From Tenrec ecaudatus (Eukaryota; Chordata; Mammalia; Afrosoricida; Tenrecidae), in assembly GCF_050624435.1 (NCBI RefSeq), contig NC_134537.1, forward strand, positions 124,410,086-124,474,085: a stretch of DNA of 64,000 bases, in the 5' to 3' direction. Below, piece after piece: positions 20,720-32,669 of the stretch. The stretch's first letter is position 1. Each line of letters starts with the position of its first letter. The translations under genes were made by a program, and so were the position numbers. The notes beneath the pieces were generated by a model, which worked only from the letters and a program-made list of their open reading frames with translations, was not told where the DNA came from and did no database searches.

Positions 20720-22819
20720 TACTGCGTCCTCTTCTTGATGCGAACGGGGGGTTTGAAGCAAACAGGGGAGCAGTTTGCTCCTGGCATAGGAGTCACATTT
20801 AAATGCCCAGGTCGCCCTTCTCTTTGGAGCCCAGAGACGGACAAGAAGGCTGTGTGCTTGGCCCGAGGAGATTTCCTTCTTCTTTGTCCGTGGTTTTTTT
20901 TTCTTCAGAAGGTATCCCAAGGTACTTTCCTGGGTTCTCCACGTCGAGAGAACAAGCAGGGCAGTAGATGGATCGATTTGATGGTGAATCAGTGGCTATT
21001 TATTTTACAGATAAAATTGGTGACCCACCCCATATGTCCCAAGTCCATGTTTCTAAGTCCATGGCACCCTCCTGGGTTGCGGCCAAGTGTCCTGTCCTCT
21101 TTGTCTGCAGTCCTCCGTCAGCGTGGAGGCACTTGGGCCTGTCTCTCAAGGTGCCAGGCTGTGTAACTCACACAGGACATTGCGTGGAGGGGACTCATGT
21201 TCCTGGGTCACTTGGGGGTGGGGTGAGGCGGGGACTTTTAGGTCACTGCCACATTCCTTTTCTTCATTCTGTTTGGCCTTAGAGAAAATATCATGGAGGA
21301 GGAATGTGTTGTGCATGGCACTGATTTCTCATCTTTAACTTCTAGCACCTCTTCAAAAAAAAAAAAAGGAAAGCAAAAGCCAAAACAGAAAGAAAAAGAG
21401 ATACGCTCCCCCACCCCCAAGTGCCGCTCTCTCCTCAACACCCTACCCCCTACTAAGGCTGAGTCCGATTACTCCTGGGTTTGAGAATATAGTATCGTCG
21501 GAACTCCAAGTGTGATGCCACTCAGCTGATCTGCTCTCTGTGCAGCAGAGCTCAGCGCTCTCCTTCTGCTCACAGCTTCCGGCATGCTCTTTAGCTAAAC
21601 TTTGCAAGGGCCAGCACGCGGTGCTCCGAAAGAGTTGAGCCAAAGGTGAGCTGTTAAAATAGTCGTGACTTCGCTGTGTGCTCTGAGTCCACGGAGAGCT
21701 CGATCCGGTAACCGAAAGGGCAAGAGAATGCTTGTTGAAGCTTGTGTCCCACTGCACAGCACAGAAGCCAAAGGAGTCTGGGAATACCAGCTGGGGCCTG
21801 TGCCTGTGTCCGTGAGTGCTGTGTGCCTATAAGGGCCATAGCAGATACCCCCAACGATCAGTAAGCAGTAGTTTGGAGAATTAGAAATGAGAGGGTGGAG
21901 AGAAAAGCCAAGCAGACTGCACGCCTGCAAGGGATCTATTTGCTTATTGTGTGATTTCTCCTCTAGACAAAACAGCCTAGATCTCTCTGCTGAGAAAGGT
22001 TAGCAAAATGTCTCCTCTTGTACTCACTTGGCACGCGTTTGCCCTGGCAGGGCAAGAGTTTGCGGGCTGCTGGGTCGCACACAGATGCTATTGTACATCA
22101 CAAGCCTGGCTTCAGTTCTGTCCGAAGTGTTTCGTACACACACAGACCACCCTGCTCCAGCCCCTTTTCAGAGCCTGGCTGGCAGACCCAATTCATAAAG
22201 TGCCACGTGCCATTTTCTCCATCTCCATAGAGAAAGCATAAAATGCGCGCCAGAAGCTCAGACTCCTGTGAGTCAAAAGGGCTGTGAAAAACTCAACAGA
22301 GCAACCAAGACGCTGGCCCTGCTTTTCTTTCGGTCACAGACACATCTCTGTTAGGGACACGTGGGACGATGTGTGCAAAGTCCCTGCCAGGTAGTCACAC
22401 CTGCCTGCCAGGTGCTTTTGCTGTTCTGGTCCTGAGAGGAGAGCCATTCCTGAGAGTCTGGCTACCATCACATCCTCACCTCCACAGAGTCTGGCCTGAG
22501 CCTCAGTGTGTGAGGTCACTGTGGATTTTCAGAGCATGCGTGGGAGGGACTATCTGAGTTGAAGGACTGCTCGGCTCCCATGCTGACTCTCCTATTGGCG
22601 TAGCAGCGCACTGTGCACAGGTGGTGTCTAGTCAGGGCATGGTCATGTACAAAGCCTCCCTCTCAGATGCTGAGCAAGCTTACAAGCTTTAAGCTGTGAT
22701 GTGCAGGGAGCTGGGATCATGTGTACTGTTCCCGCACCACGTCTCACAGCTAGATTGAAGTTACTTCCCTCTAGTACCCATGCTTATTTTTCCACTACAC
22801 ATATAACAGGTGGGAGGGA
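20720..22819. other. Intron DNA, mostly unique
   Basis: No interspersed repeat is obvious over about 2 kb after exon 1. That is the longest such stretch close to the gene and a reasonable place for intronic regulatory elements, though none can be named. An A12-13 run lies near 21354-21367. Short frames on both strands are not recognised proteins. Confidence 0.4.
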
Positions 22820-22862
22820 TATTATATATATGTAGATATATATATACATACATACATACAGG
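22820..22862 (+). repeat. AT-rich (TA/CATA)n microsatellite
   Basis: 'attatatatatgtagatata' followed by 'tatatacatacatacataca'. Confidence 0.85.
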
Positions 22863-23059
22863 TTGGAATCATACTTCAACAGATGGCTTGAGAATTTGAG
22901 TCTTTTATGAACCAACAAAAATATCCCACTAGATCCTTTCGGTACCAAAAAGATGTGTTGTTGTAGGATTCGTAAGTGAGACCATGGAAGCACACTTCAT
23001 CAGGTGAATTATCATCACCAAAAGACACCGAGCCCGTGGTGTTCTTCTCTTTGCATGGT

Positions 23060-23215
23060 GAGATGTGATGGCTTGTTGGACAGGGCACTGGCCTGGGGCT
23101 GGGAGGATTTGGTTGGAGTCCTTGCCTGGTCATCAGGAGGCTGGGAGACTCTGGGCAGGCCGTTTCACTTCCTTGTGCCTCCGTTATCTCAGCTGCAAGA
23201 TAAAATACGATGACC
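23060..23215 (+). mobile_element. MIR SINE fragment
   Basis: 'gggcactggcctggggctg', 'ttggttggagtccttgcc', 'actctgggcaggccgtttca' and 'ctgcaagataaaatacga' follow the MIR order from head to core, plus strand. Confidence 0.65.
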
Positions 23216-23389
23216 GTCCAGCTGGGAGGTCAGGTGCACTGGAGGTAAACTTGCCTGGGGAATTATGAATAGGTAGGGCTGGCCCCTGAGAGTTCTCTTT
23301 GTGAAAAATAAGCAATTGTCTGAAACTAGAAACGAGGGCAGGAGGGTCTGCTAGAAAGCCCCATGAATGGCGGTGGTTAAGGTTCTTTT

Positions 23390-24600
23390 TTTGTGTGTGT
23401 CATTTTATTAGGGGCTCATACAACTTTTATCACAATCCATACATACATCAATTGTGTCAAGCACATTTGTACATTCATTGCCCTCATCATTCTCAAAACA
23501 TTTGCTCTCCACCTAAGCCCCTGGCATCAGGTCCTCATTTTTACCCCTCCCTCCCCACTCCTCTCTCCCTCATGAAGCCTTGATAATTTATAAATTATTA
23601 TTTTGTCATATCTTGCCCAGTCTGACATCTCCCTTCACCCACTTTTCTGTTGTCTGTCCCCCAGGGAGGAGATCACATGTACATCCTTGTAATCGGTTCC
23701 CTCTTTCCAACCCACTCTCCCTCTACCCTCCCCGTATTGCCACTCACACCGCTGGTCCTGGAGTGATCATCCGCCCTGGATTCCCTGTGTTTCCTGTTCC
23801 TATCAGTTACATTCTCTGGTCTAGCCAGACTTGCAAGGTAGAATTCGGATCATGATGGGCAGGGGGAGGAAGCATTTAGGAACTAGAGGAAAGTTGTATT
23901 TTCCATCATTGCTACATCGCACCCTGACTGACTCATCTCCTTCCTGAGACTCTTTTGTAAGGGGATATCCAGTGACTACAAATGGGCTTTGGGTCTCCAC
24001 TCTGCACTCCCCCGCCTTCACTATGATAAGACTTTTTGTTCTGATGATGCCTGATACCTGATCCCTTCGACACCACGTGATCACACAGGCTGGTGTGCTT
24101 CTTCCATGTGGGCTTTGTTGCTTCTGAGCCAAATGGCTGCTTGTTTACCTTCAAGCCTTTAAGACACCAGATGCTGTATCTTTTGATAGCTGAGCACCAT
24201 CAGCTTTCTTCACCACATTTACTCACTTTGTCTTCAGTGGTTGTGTTGGGAAGTGAGCATCATAGAATGCCAATTTAATAGAAGAAAGTATTCTTGCATT
24301 GAGGGAGTACTTGAGTGGAGGCCCAATGTCCTTCTGCTACCTTAGTACTAAACCTATAAATATATGCTCATAGATCTATTTCCACATCCTCATATATAAA
24401 TATATTTCATACGTACCTGTCTTAACTATACCTCTCTAAATGCCCTTTGCCTCTCAGCTCTTCCCTCTATTTCCTTTGACTTTCCTCCTGTCCCACTATC
24501 ATGCTCAGTCCCCACCAGGGTTTCAGCAAGTCCTCTTTGTTACATTACCCTTGATCATGCCCTACCAGGCCTCCCATACCTCCTCAGGTGGTTAGGTTCT
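23390..24600 (-). mobile_element. Family T retroposon, about 1.2 kb
   Basis: On the minus strand this is a noncoding element ending with A-rich DNA and an AATAAA-like signal. On the plus strand it opens 'tcattttattaggggctcat' and runs through 'acatacatcaattgtgtcaa', 'tgataatttataaattatta', 'catgatgggcaggggg' and 'gtatcttttgatagctgagc'. The high-A tail, purine-rich stretch before it and 5' truncations resemble an L1 3' UTR. No ORF longer than chance is kept. Confidence 0.75.
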
Positions 24601-25014
24601 GTAGGGAACCTCACGCAGCCCACGGCCCGCAGGGACCCACTGCCTGAGGGAGCCATCTCTCAAGCTGTGTTTGCCTCAGAGCAAGTGGAACAGACCCACG
24701 AGGGCAGCAAGAAGATCCACTCCACACAAGCTCTTAGAACAGGAGCTGTATAGACAGTTGCGAGCGCCTCGAAAGAACAGCCTCCTGATCCACTTCCAGA
24801 AGAGAATAAAAGTAGGTATTAACAACCTGGGGCGAGTAGATTACTCTGCCACACACCGGAGGGCCATAAACGGCAGCAACGAGGTCACCGATGGAGAAGG
24901 TTTATGTTCAGGTTGAGGAGGAGGGATATACCTGAGAAAGGGGACCTGAGAATATGCTGAAATGAATGACAAGGGAGCTGGGACAGTTGCTCAACATGCT
25001 ACAGAACTCCAGAG
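24601..25014. other. Nothing recognised
   Basis: No gene or repeat recognised. Confidence 0.3.
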
Positions 25015-25085
25015 AGCCAAAACCAAACCCACTGCCATTGAGGTGGCTGTGACACACAGCGGCCCTATGCGGACTGCACACCTTG
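25015..25085 (-). mobile_element. AfroSINE tail fragment
   Basis: 'gccaaaaccaaacccactgc' followed by 'cattgaggtggctgtgac' is the SINE 3' tail in reverse. The head is missing. Confidence 0.65.
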
Positions 25086-25257
25086 ACAGGAGCTGGGACT
25101 GGGCACTCTCCGCGAGGTTGGGGCGGGGCCACCCTTGCCCAGCAGCTCCACTAGGGCCTCTGGAAGAGGCCTGAGGAGAGGACGCCCCTCAGAATGGCCT
25201 GGGAAAGCATTTAGAAACAGGAGGGAGGGATCGGAGCGAGAGGTAACATATTACTTC

Positions 25258-25476
25258 ATAGGAGCCCTGGTGGCAGAGTGGGTGTAGGTTGGGCTGCTTA
25301 CTGCAAGGGCAACAGTTTGAAAACACCAGGCATCCAAGGGAGCAGGAAGGGGTATTCTACTTCCCAACAGAGTTACAGTCTCAGAAACTAACTCCTAGGG
25401 GCAGTTCTACCCTATTGTACAGGGTCTCTCTCTGGAGTCCCACTGGACTCGGTGGCAGTGAGGCTGGTGTTTGGTT
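25258..25476 (+). mobile_element. AfroSINE copy, full length
   Basis: Complete from 'aggagccctggtggcagagt' through 'gttacagtctcagaaactaa' to 'cactggactcggtggcagtg'. One of the best-kept copies. Confidence 0.9.
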
Positions 25477-26694
25477 TGTTGTACTTTCTAGACGAGTTTT
25501 CTTTCTGAGGAGCAGAGAGGGCATCCGCTGAAGCTGAGGGCAACCCAGCCAAAGTTGAAATGCTAGGCTTTCTGTTTTATAATCTGTGCTACTGTGAATC
25601 TTTTGGTAATGTTACTCTTTCATTGAGGTCAATCCCCATCTGATTTCAGTGAAATTGAACAACAAAAGCAAACAAACAACAACAAAAAACACCCCCAAAC
25701 AATGGAAGAAAGTAGTGAATTGCTCCATCTGGGTCATGGCTAATAAAAAATGCTGCATATGTTAGGAGGCAGCTTAACTTCGCATTGCGTTCCTAAGGCT
25801 AATGGAGACATTTGTTTGTAATTCTTGAGGACTACTGGGGGAGCAGGGAAGGAGAATGGCCTAGAAATGCCCTCGCGTGCAGAGAAGCTAGCTTAGAATT
25901 TAATCTCTACTGCAAACCATCTTTCAAGAAAAGGCCACACACAGAAGGGAGGTTGGAAAGCCAGCCAGTGTGCTGTGATAACTTCAAGCCTTAGAAACCC
26001 GTCATTAAAGCCCAGGGCAGTTCAGGATTTGGCTCCAGAGTGAGTAGTCTCAATGACAGTTGAGAAGGCCCTGGGGGCCCCGTTCTCACACTGCAGTGAG
26101 CTGGAATCGGACTACGTCTCAGGATGCCCAAGAGGTCCTACCAGTGACTTTAGATCCAGGACTGATACCCCAGGGCTGGCCATCGAGGCTACAAGAGCCT
26201 GAATAAAGAATGGTGCTTGATGAAAATCCTGCTCAAAACCAAGCAAAAATCAGCATGCTAACTGCTCCACATTAATATTTGTGTAAAGGATATTTCCTTG
26301 TGCACGCCCAGAAATTACATGAGAAGCAAATTCTTACCAGACACGAAGGACCCAATGTTCTGGAACAAGAGACTACACGGTAAGTCCCCTGCTCTTAAGA
26401 AAATATCTGATTTAAATTAAAACTGGCCATCACGGAGACCAAAGGAAATTGATGCAGAAAGTAGTTGAACAATCACATTTTCAAAAAATCCCACAGTCTT
26501 AGGCTTCTGCAGAGTTTAGGTCCCACTTGGGTTAGGGGGCAGGGCATGGAGGGGGTTTCCAACAGTCCTCTGCACCTCCAGCACAGAGTGGCATGGAAAT
26601 AGTCTCCCTGGCTCCATTTCCCGCTCTCCCGCCCATCCGATCAGCAGTTATTCAGAGCCGTTCATCCCTGTGTGCCACCTGTGTCAGGCGGAAA
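25477..26694. other. Intron DNA, nothing recognised
   Basis: No gene or known repeat recognised. A short A/C-rich run ('aacaacaacaaaaaacaccc') lies near 25676-25697. Confidence 0.3.
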
Positions 26695-26835
26695 TGGATG
26701 CACACGTGTCAGAGGAGACTTGTGCTCCACAGGGTTTTCACTGGCTGATTTCCAGGAGCTTGCCAGGCCTTTCAGTCAAGGCACCTCTGGGTGGACTTGG
26801 ACTTCCAAAGGAACTTGTAGACACCTCCTTTAAGA
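26695..26835 (-). mobile_element. Second afrotherian SINE type, fragment
   Basis: 'cacacgtgtcagaggagact' then 'tgtgctccacagggttttca', 'aggcacctctgggtggactt' is the reverse form of an afrotherian SINE subfamily with a different middle ('tggctgatttccagg') from the other copies here. Confidence 0.6.
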
Positions 26836-27129
26836 AACACAGATTTGCTGACTCTTCCTCCACTCTCCTGTCTGCAGCCACTCCAGCCACATCCAATGGT
26901 CAGTCCTCAGCCTTCCTTTGCCTCAGTGCATGCTTGCTCTCGCCTCACCACGTACGTGGGTTCCAGGAGCATGTCAGCTCCTGGTTTCCTCTAGTTTCAC
27001 TGACTATCCTTTGTTCCCCTCTCCTGGTTCATCGTAAGTCTCTCTCTCCTGCTTTCCTCCAACCCAGAGGATGGACTGATGATGAGCTATTTCACTTCCA
27101 GGGGCCAAGGGAGGTAGATGAGGGAGCTT

Positions 27130-28055
27130 CAAAAGTTTGTAGTCACATTCCTGACATGATTGATGAAGACAAAATGGGTGCATAAGCAAATGTGGTGAAG
27201 AAAGCTGATGATGCCCGGATATCAAAAGATATAGCGTCTGGGGTCTTAAAGGCTTGAAGATAAACAAGCAGCCATCTAGCTGAGATGCAACTAAGCCCAC
27301 ATGGAAGGAGCACACCAGCCTGTATGACCATGAGGTGTTGATCAGATCAGGCATCAGGCATCAAAGACCCAGAACAAAAAAATCATATCAATGTGAATGA
27401 GGGGGATCACAGAGTGGAGACCAAAAGCCCATCTGTAGACAATTGGACATCCCTTTACAGAAGGGTCACAAGGAAGACATCAGCCAGTCAGGGTGCAGTG
27501 TAGCTCTGTTGAGACATAGAACTTTCCTCTAGTTCTCTAATGCTTCCTCCACCCCCCGACTATCATGTCTCCAATTCTGCCTTACAAATCCGACTAGACC
27601 AGCGCATGTACACTGGTACAGAAAAGAGTTCGCAACACAGGGAATCCAGGACAGATAAACCCCTCAGGACCAATAATGAGAGTAGCCACACCAGGAGGGG
27701 AAGGGGAAATTTGTGGGGAAAGGGGGAACCGATCACAATGATTTACATATATCTACATATAACCCACTCCCAGGGGGATGGACAACAGAAAAATGGGTGA
27801 AGGGAGATAGCAGTCAGTGTAAGACATAAAAATAACAAGAATATATCAATCATCAGGGGTTCATGAGGGGGGAGGCTGGGGGAGGGGGAAATGAGCTGAT
27901 AGCAAGGGCTCAAATAGAAAGAAAATGTTTTGAAAATGATGATGGCAACATATATATAATTGTGCTCAACACAATGGATGGATGGAGTGAGTTATGAGCT
28001 TTACAAGCCCCCGGCACAATGATTAAAATTATTAAAATGAAAAAAGAAGGCGTGT
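27130..28055 (+). mobile_element. Family T retroposon, about 0.9 kb
   Basis: Sense orientation on the plus strand: 'aagcaaatgtggtgaagaaa', 'atcaaaagatatagcgtctg', a G-rich 'ggggaggctgggggaggggg' at about 27870, then 'attaaaattattaaaatgaa' at the 3' end with an A-rich tail. It is 5' truncated relative to the copy at 48.3-50.2 kb. Confidence 0.8.
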
Positions 28056-29732
28056 GGTCAAATGGAAAGAGAACCCACGCCAGCGATACTTTCAAGCGGA
28101 TTCCTGAAGCCTCTTCTATGCAGTGCTAGCACCCAGGCCCCAGCCACCAATCATGATTGCCTGCAGCCTCCATCTCTTCTCCCTCCCTCCTGTCTGCTCT
28201 CCCATCTGTGCCCCACACCCCGACCAGCGGATCAGGGTTACAACACGTGCCTGAGGGTCCACTCCGCTGCTCAGACCTTCAGTAAGCTCTGATTTAACTC
28301 GGGGGAAAATCACAAGTCCTTACCTCTGAGAGATGGGTCAGTAAGTTAGGCGATCCACACTCGCACGCCGAGCAGGGCTGGCACGGATCTGATGTCAGTT
28401 CCCGTCTCTCTGCTTGCTTCTCGTCTTTGCTGTCACGCTGTTGCCCGGGTTGTGGTGGGTCTGTGCCCACATCAGCATGCTCACGCTTGCTGTACCTTCT
28501 GGCTTAACTGTCTCCCCTGGAGAAAACCGAGGGGAGTTCCCCATGTCCCCCTCGTCTTTAACAAATTCCAGGAGGCATCAAGATGCTTGTGGGGGAAATT
28601 CCATCGCCTTTTCATTCCATTTGACTACATGCTTGGTGAAGCCCCTTGTATTCCTTCCTTGGCCGCCAGAACTAAAACAGGTCACCACCGTCCTCTGGTC
28701 TTCTTACCTATCTTATTTTTTAATCATAGGTATCAGGCATTAAAGTCCCTGTATGTTTGTATATTTCCTTTGTCTCATCTTCCCCAAATCAAAATCTACT
28801 GTAGTGGCCAAATAAAACGTACTGTAACAATGGTCAAAAATGCTCCAGGTCTCAGGAGAGACGACTTGCTCTGACATCGATTTTGGATTCATCTACACAA
28901 ATAAAGATGGAAAAGAAATGATGCTTTAGTTCTCCCCAATAGAGGCAGTCATATTAGTAGCCATGTTAGTGAATGGCTAATGACTTAGTTCTACTAATTT
29001 TACATATCATCAGATCTATCTATCACTTTTGCTTTCAGTTGTGTCTTATATATATTTCACCAGAGCCAGAAAGAGGATGGAAGGGAGAGTTACTAATGAG
29101 GAGGGAGTGGTACGAAGCCAGGGGATCAGAAGGGTGGGGTGTTAGGAAGAGATTGAACCTCTGACATGGCAGAGCACAGGGAAGAAATCCTAATTGTAAT
29201 CAGGTTTGCAGAAGTCAGGAAAGTGGAGGCAATCACAAAGCATTGAGCAAGGCCAGGGGTTCACAGCCAAGGCTGGGGATCGTGAGAGGATGCCGAAGGC
29301 CTGGTTGTGCCTGGTGCCATCTGCTGGATCTAGACATGGACCTGGCACCTTAAAGGACCTATCAGGGCCAGTCCTTGGGTTCTCACCAACACTCCGTGTT
29401 ACTTGTGCGGCCACATTGACTCTACAGGCTTCACGACAAGCCCCTACTATCTTTTGAAACATGGAGAATGACGGGTGACTCCCGGCTGCCAACAGAAGAA
29501 CGAGGACTTTCTGAAGCTCGGACACTTCTGACCTCTAAGCTTGCTTGCTGGATTTCGGATGGTTTTTGCTCTGAAACTGAGGCAGCCAGGAAATAGTAAA
29601 CAGAGTGAAGGATTAATAGGACATCTATTCTCTCACTTTTTAGCTCTTAGAATAATGTGAGCTTTCAAAAATTGTCATTTTGGTTTTAATCAATAAAATA
29701 GAAATAGGGACCCGTTGGTTATGAGGAGGCAA
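28056..29732. other. Intron DNA, nothing recognised
   Basis: About 1.7 kb with no recognised repeat. The 160-codon plus frame 28392-28874 has no family resemblance and no conserved motif, and is likely chance. Confidence 0.35.
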
Positions 29733-29895
29733 ACCGAAAGCCACCGAGTCAAGTCTAGCTCAAAACTCTATCTAGCATTTCAGAGACTGTAAACTTTTAC
29801 GGGAGCAGACAGCTTCATCTTTCTCTTCTGAACTGGCTGGTAGGTTTGAGGCACTGACTTTATAGATAGTAGTCCAACACTTAACCAGCAGCAAC
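29733..29895 (-). mobile_element. AfroSINE copy
   Basis: 'aagccaccgagtcaagtcta' to 'gtccaacacttaaccagcag', tail to head on the plus strand. Confidence 0.7.
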
Positions 29896-30299
29896 ACGAC
29901 TTATGAAGTCACCACCATAAAGCTTGCTGTGCGTTCCATGCTTCAGCAGCAGAGCATGTGGCAGTGACAAGAACTCCAACAGGAGCAGTGGCTTTCAGCA
30001 ACTACCCCTTATTTCTCACTGCCGTCCATGGATTTAGAGGCTCTGCTCTACGTTCCCCTAATTCTGGGACTCATGATGAGAAAGAGCCTGTCAGTGAGCC
30101 ATAGCCTCCCGTGCGTTAACTGTGGTGGTGGCTTGTTTATGGCTCCAATGCTGGGAGCTGTTTTCAGAATTTCGAATACCAGCGGAGTCATTCTCGGTAG
30201 AAAGGTTTCTGCAGAGCCATCAGACTAAAAGAGACTCGGAATAAAGGCTTGGCAACTTACTCCCAAGACCAGTCGATGAAATCCTTAGAGATCACAACA

Positions 30300-30680
30300 G
30301 AATATTGTTTGTTATAGTGTTGTGAGATATGCCCTCAGGGTGGGAGGCACTCAAGGTACACAGCGATGGACTCAAGAATGTTATTGTCTAGGACAGTGGT
30401 TCTTAATCTTCCTAATGCCGTGACCCTTTAATCCAGCCCCTCATGTTGTGGTGACCCACCCCCCAACCATAAAATTATTTTTGTTGCTACTTCATAACTA
30501 TAATTTTGCTACTGTCATGAATTGGGCGACCCCTGTGAAAGGGTCGTTCAACTCCCCAAAGGGGTGCGACCCACAGGTTGAGAACCGCTGGTCTAGGAGG
30601 GGGCACGGACAAGGCCACATTCTATTATATTCTGCCTAAGGCTCCCATGAGTTGGAGCTGACTTGGTGGCCATTAACAAC
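30300..30680 (+). mobile_element. RTE/BovB-like LINE 3' end, split by SPIN
   Basis: The left part reads 'cgatggactcaagaatg'. The right part, after the SPIN element, reads 'ggggcacggacaaggccaca' and 'catgagttggagctgacttg', ending in an AAC-rich tail 'ttaacaacaataaca'. Together they are the last ~180 bp of the RTE 3' end; the left limit is soft. Confidence 0.7.
30394..30590 (+). mobile_element. SPIN-type hAT MITE with perfect 8-bp target duplication
   Basis: A 197-bp element begins CAGTGGTTCTTAAT and ends GGTTGAGAACCGCTG, i.e. near-complementary terminal inverted repeats. It is flanked by identical GTCTAGGA at 30386-30393 and 30591-30598. The interior ('ccgtgaccctttaatccagc', 'tcatgttgtggtgaccc', 'gggcgacccctgtgaaaggg') is the SPIN/URR1 sequence known from murine rodents, bushbaby, bat, opossum and tenrec. 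No transposase is present. Confidence 0.93.
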
Positions 30681-30699
30681 AATAACACCGTGCTTCCTG

Positions 30700-31265
30700 A
30701 AAGTGAGGCGACCTTGAAGCCCTTGCTGATGGAAATTAAGGATTGTGGCCTTCAGTCAGGAATATGGGTTATAACTCAGTGTAAGGAAGACCCAAACCCT
30801 CACAACTGGACCTGATGGTAAAACAGAGAAAAGATTGACGTTGTCAAGGATTTGATGTTGCATGGATCCACAATCAATGCTCCGGAAACCAGCAGTCAAG
30901 AGATCAAATCTGCTGCATATGATCTCCTTAGAGTATTGAAAAGAAAAGATGTTACTAATCAAAGATGAGGACTAAGGTACACCTGGTCTAAGCAAAGGCA
31001 TCTTCAATCACCTCATATGCATGTGAGAATTGGACAGTGAATAAAGAAGACACTTGAATTATAGTGTTGCTGAAGAACATTGAAAATACTTTCAAATAAA
31101 TAAACAAATATATCTTAGAAGAAGTAGAAAAGACTCCTTTGAAGCAAGGATGGTGAGACTTCGTCTCAGGCACTTTGGACATGTTGTTAGGAGAGATCAG
31201 TCCCTGGAGAAGTACATCACAGTGGACGTGTTGACTTTGAAGAACATCCAGGAGGCAGGACTTGC
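30700..31265 (+). mobile_element. RTE/BovB-like LINE fragment, RT thumb to C-terminal region
   Basis: 'ttgctgatggaaattaagga', 'caatcaatgctccggaaacc', 'tcaatcacctcatatgcatg' and 'cactttggacatgttgttag' follow the RTE order. Multiple frameshifts. It begins just after the tail of the previous RTE piece. Confidence 0.8.
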
Positions 31266-31419
31266 TGAATGGTGAGTTTAGGCCATGTGCAAGAAATGAA
31301 GGGGACTAATGTTCTAAGGCTGAATGCTGTTCAGAAATCTGTGGTGCCCTGGTCTCTGTTTACTAATCAGTCACCTAACGGCTTCCACCACCCAGTGACT
31401 CCTACTCACCTGGACACCA

Positions 31420-31625
31420 AAACCAAATCAAACCAAATCTGTTGCCATCACGTGGTTTCCTACTCAAACCTCTCCTACAGGACAGAGGGAACTGCTCGAG
31501 AGGGTTTCTAAGGCTCTAAAAACTTATGGAAACAGATTGCCAAGTCTTTCTTCTGCAAAGCAGTAAGTGGGTTCAAGTGATCAACTTTGGTTAACAGCCA
31601 AGTGCTTTACTATTGTGCCTCCAGA
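31420..31625 (-). mobile_element. AfroSINE copy
   Basis: 'aaaccaaatctgttgccatc' (tail) to 'ggttaacagccaagtgcttt' (head complement). Confidence 0.7.
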
Positions 31626-31654
31626 GAGTTCTCACGCTGCAATAACACCTCAAA

Positions 31655-31710
31655 TCTCTCTCACACACACGCACACACATACACATGCACACGCATGTGC
31701 GCACACACAA
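31655..31710 (+). repeat. (CA)n microsatellite, imperfect
   Basis: Run of CA with GCA/TGCG interruptions ('ctcacacacacgcacacaca' onward). Confidence 0.85.
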
Positions 31711-31829
31711 ACTCTGAAGCACCTATTAGCAGAAATAGGAGAGTTAGAATGTATTCTTTATCTTGCTGAGGCTTATATTGGGGGGAGAAAATTTTTAGGA
31801 GATTAAATTTCAAATTTTTAAGTGCTTTC

Positions 31830-31933
31830 TGGAAAATTTCAATCCACAGTGACCACTTATTACAGAATAGAACTGCCTCATAGGATTTTCCCAGACTGTA
31901 ACCTGTACAGTATGGTTAAGAGAAAAGTGGATG
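31830..31933 (-). mobile_element. AfroSINE fragment
   Basis: 'cagaatagaactgcctcata' and 'gactgtaacctgtacag' are reverse AfroSINE middle words; it is truncated where the RTE begins. Confidence 0.55.
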
Positions 31934-31934
31934 T

Positions 31935-32669
31935 CAGAAGAGAACTCTGAAACTTGCTTTTGATCATAGAGTAGCTTTAAAAAAAAAGCAAGAAATGATG
32001 AAGCAAAAGAGCTGAACAGAAAATTTCAAAGGATAGCTCAAGAAATCAAATCAAAATAAAGCATTATAATGAAGTGTGCTAAGACCGAGAGTTAAAGGAA
32101 AAAAGGGAAGAACACACTCAGCGTATCTTAAGAACTTTAGAAAAAATAGTTTTGATATGCAATATTGAAAAAGTTTATGGGCAAAAGAAGATGGACACAA
32201 TATACTGAGTTATTACACCAAAAGGAACTAATCAATATCCAGTCATTTCAAGAGGAAGCATATGAGGAAGGACTAACAGTGCTGAGGACGAAGTTCAAGC
32301 TACACTGAAGACATTAACCAAAATCAAGGATCCAGGAATTAACAGAATATTAATTATAATGTTTCAACAAACAGAGGAAGCACTCAATCATTCATGCCAA
32401 GAAATTTTCAAGATCCAGCAAACCAATTGGAAGAGGTCCATAGTTGTGCCTTCTCCAAAGAAAGATGACCCAACAGAATGTGGAATTTATTGAACAATAT
32501 CATCAATATTACAGACAAGTGATAATGACAGTACTGAAGTCAAATGGACCTTGGCCGAAAGCAGAGACTACAAGAAAAATATTTGCTTGTGTTGTATCAA
32601 CTATGCAAAGGCATTAGACTGCGTGGAACTTAACAAACTATGAATAGCACTGAGAAACAGTAAGCCTGT
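31935..32669 (+). mobile_element. RTE/BovB-like LINE, left part (split)
   Basis: Text runs from 'gtcagaagagaactctgaaa' and 'gctgaacagaaaatttcaaa' to 'cattagactgcgtggaactt' (the RT FDCV-type region), then is interrupted at 32670 by an LTR-like element. The RTE resumes at 33190. No long open frame. Confidence 0.8.

Noticed and set aside
20426..21166. 246-codon frame covering ENPP6 exon 1
   Set aside because: Only 20474-20714 is coding. The upstream 16 codons begin at TTG, and text after residue 80 follows a strong GTGAGT donor and no longer resembles ENPP6.
25258..25330. tRNA gene in SINE heads
   Set aside because: The tRNA-like head is part of a repeated SINE and does not form a complete tRNA gene.
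26670..27185. 171-codon frame as a new gene
   Set aside because: It runs through a SINE fragment and into family T; no domain recognised.
28392..28874. 160-codon frame as a gene
   Set aside because: No motif, no splice or promoter support, overlapped by another frame; consistent with chance.
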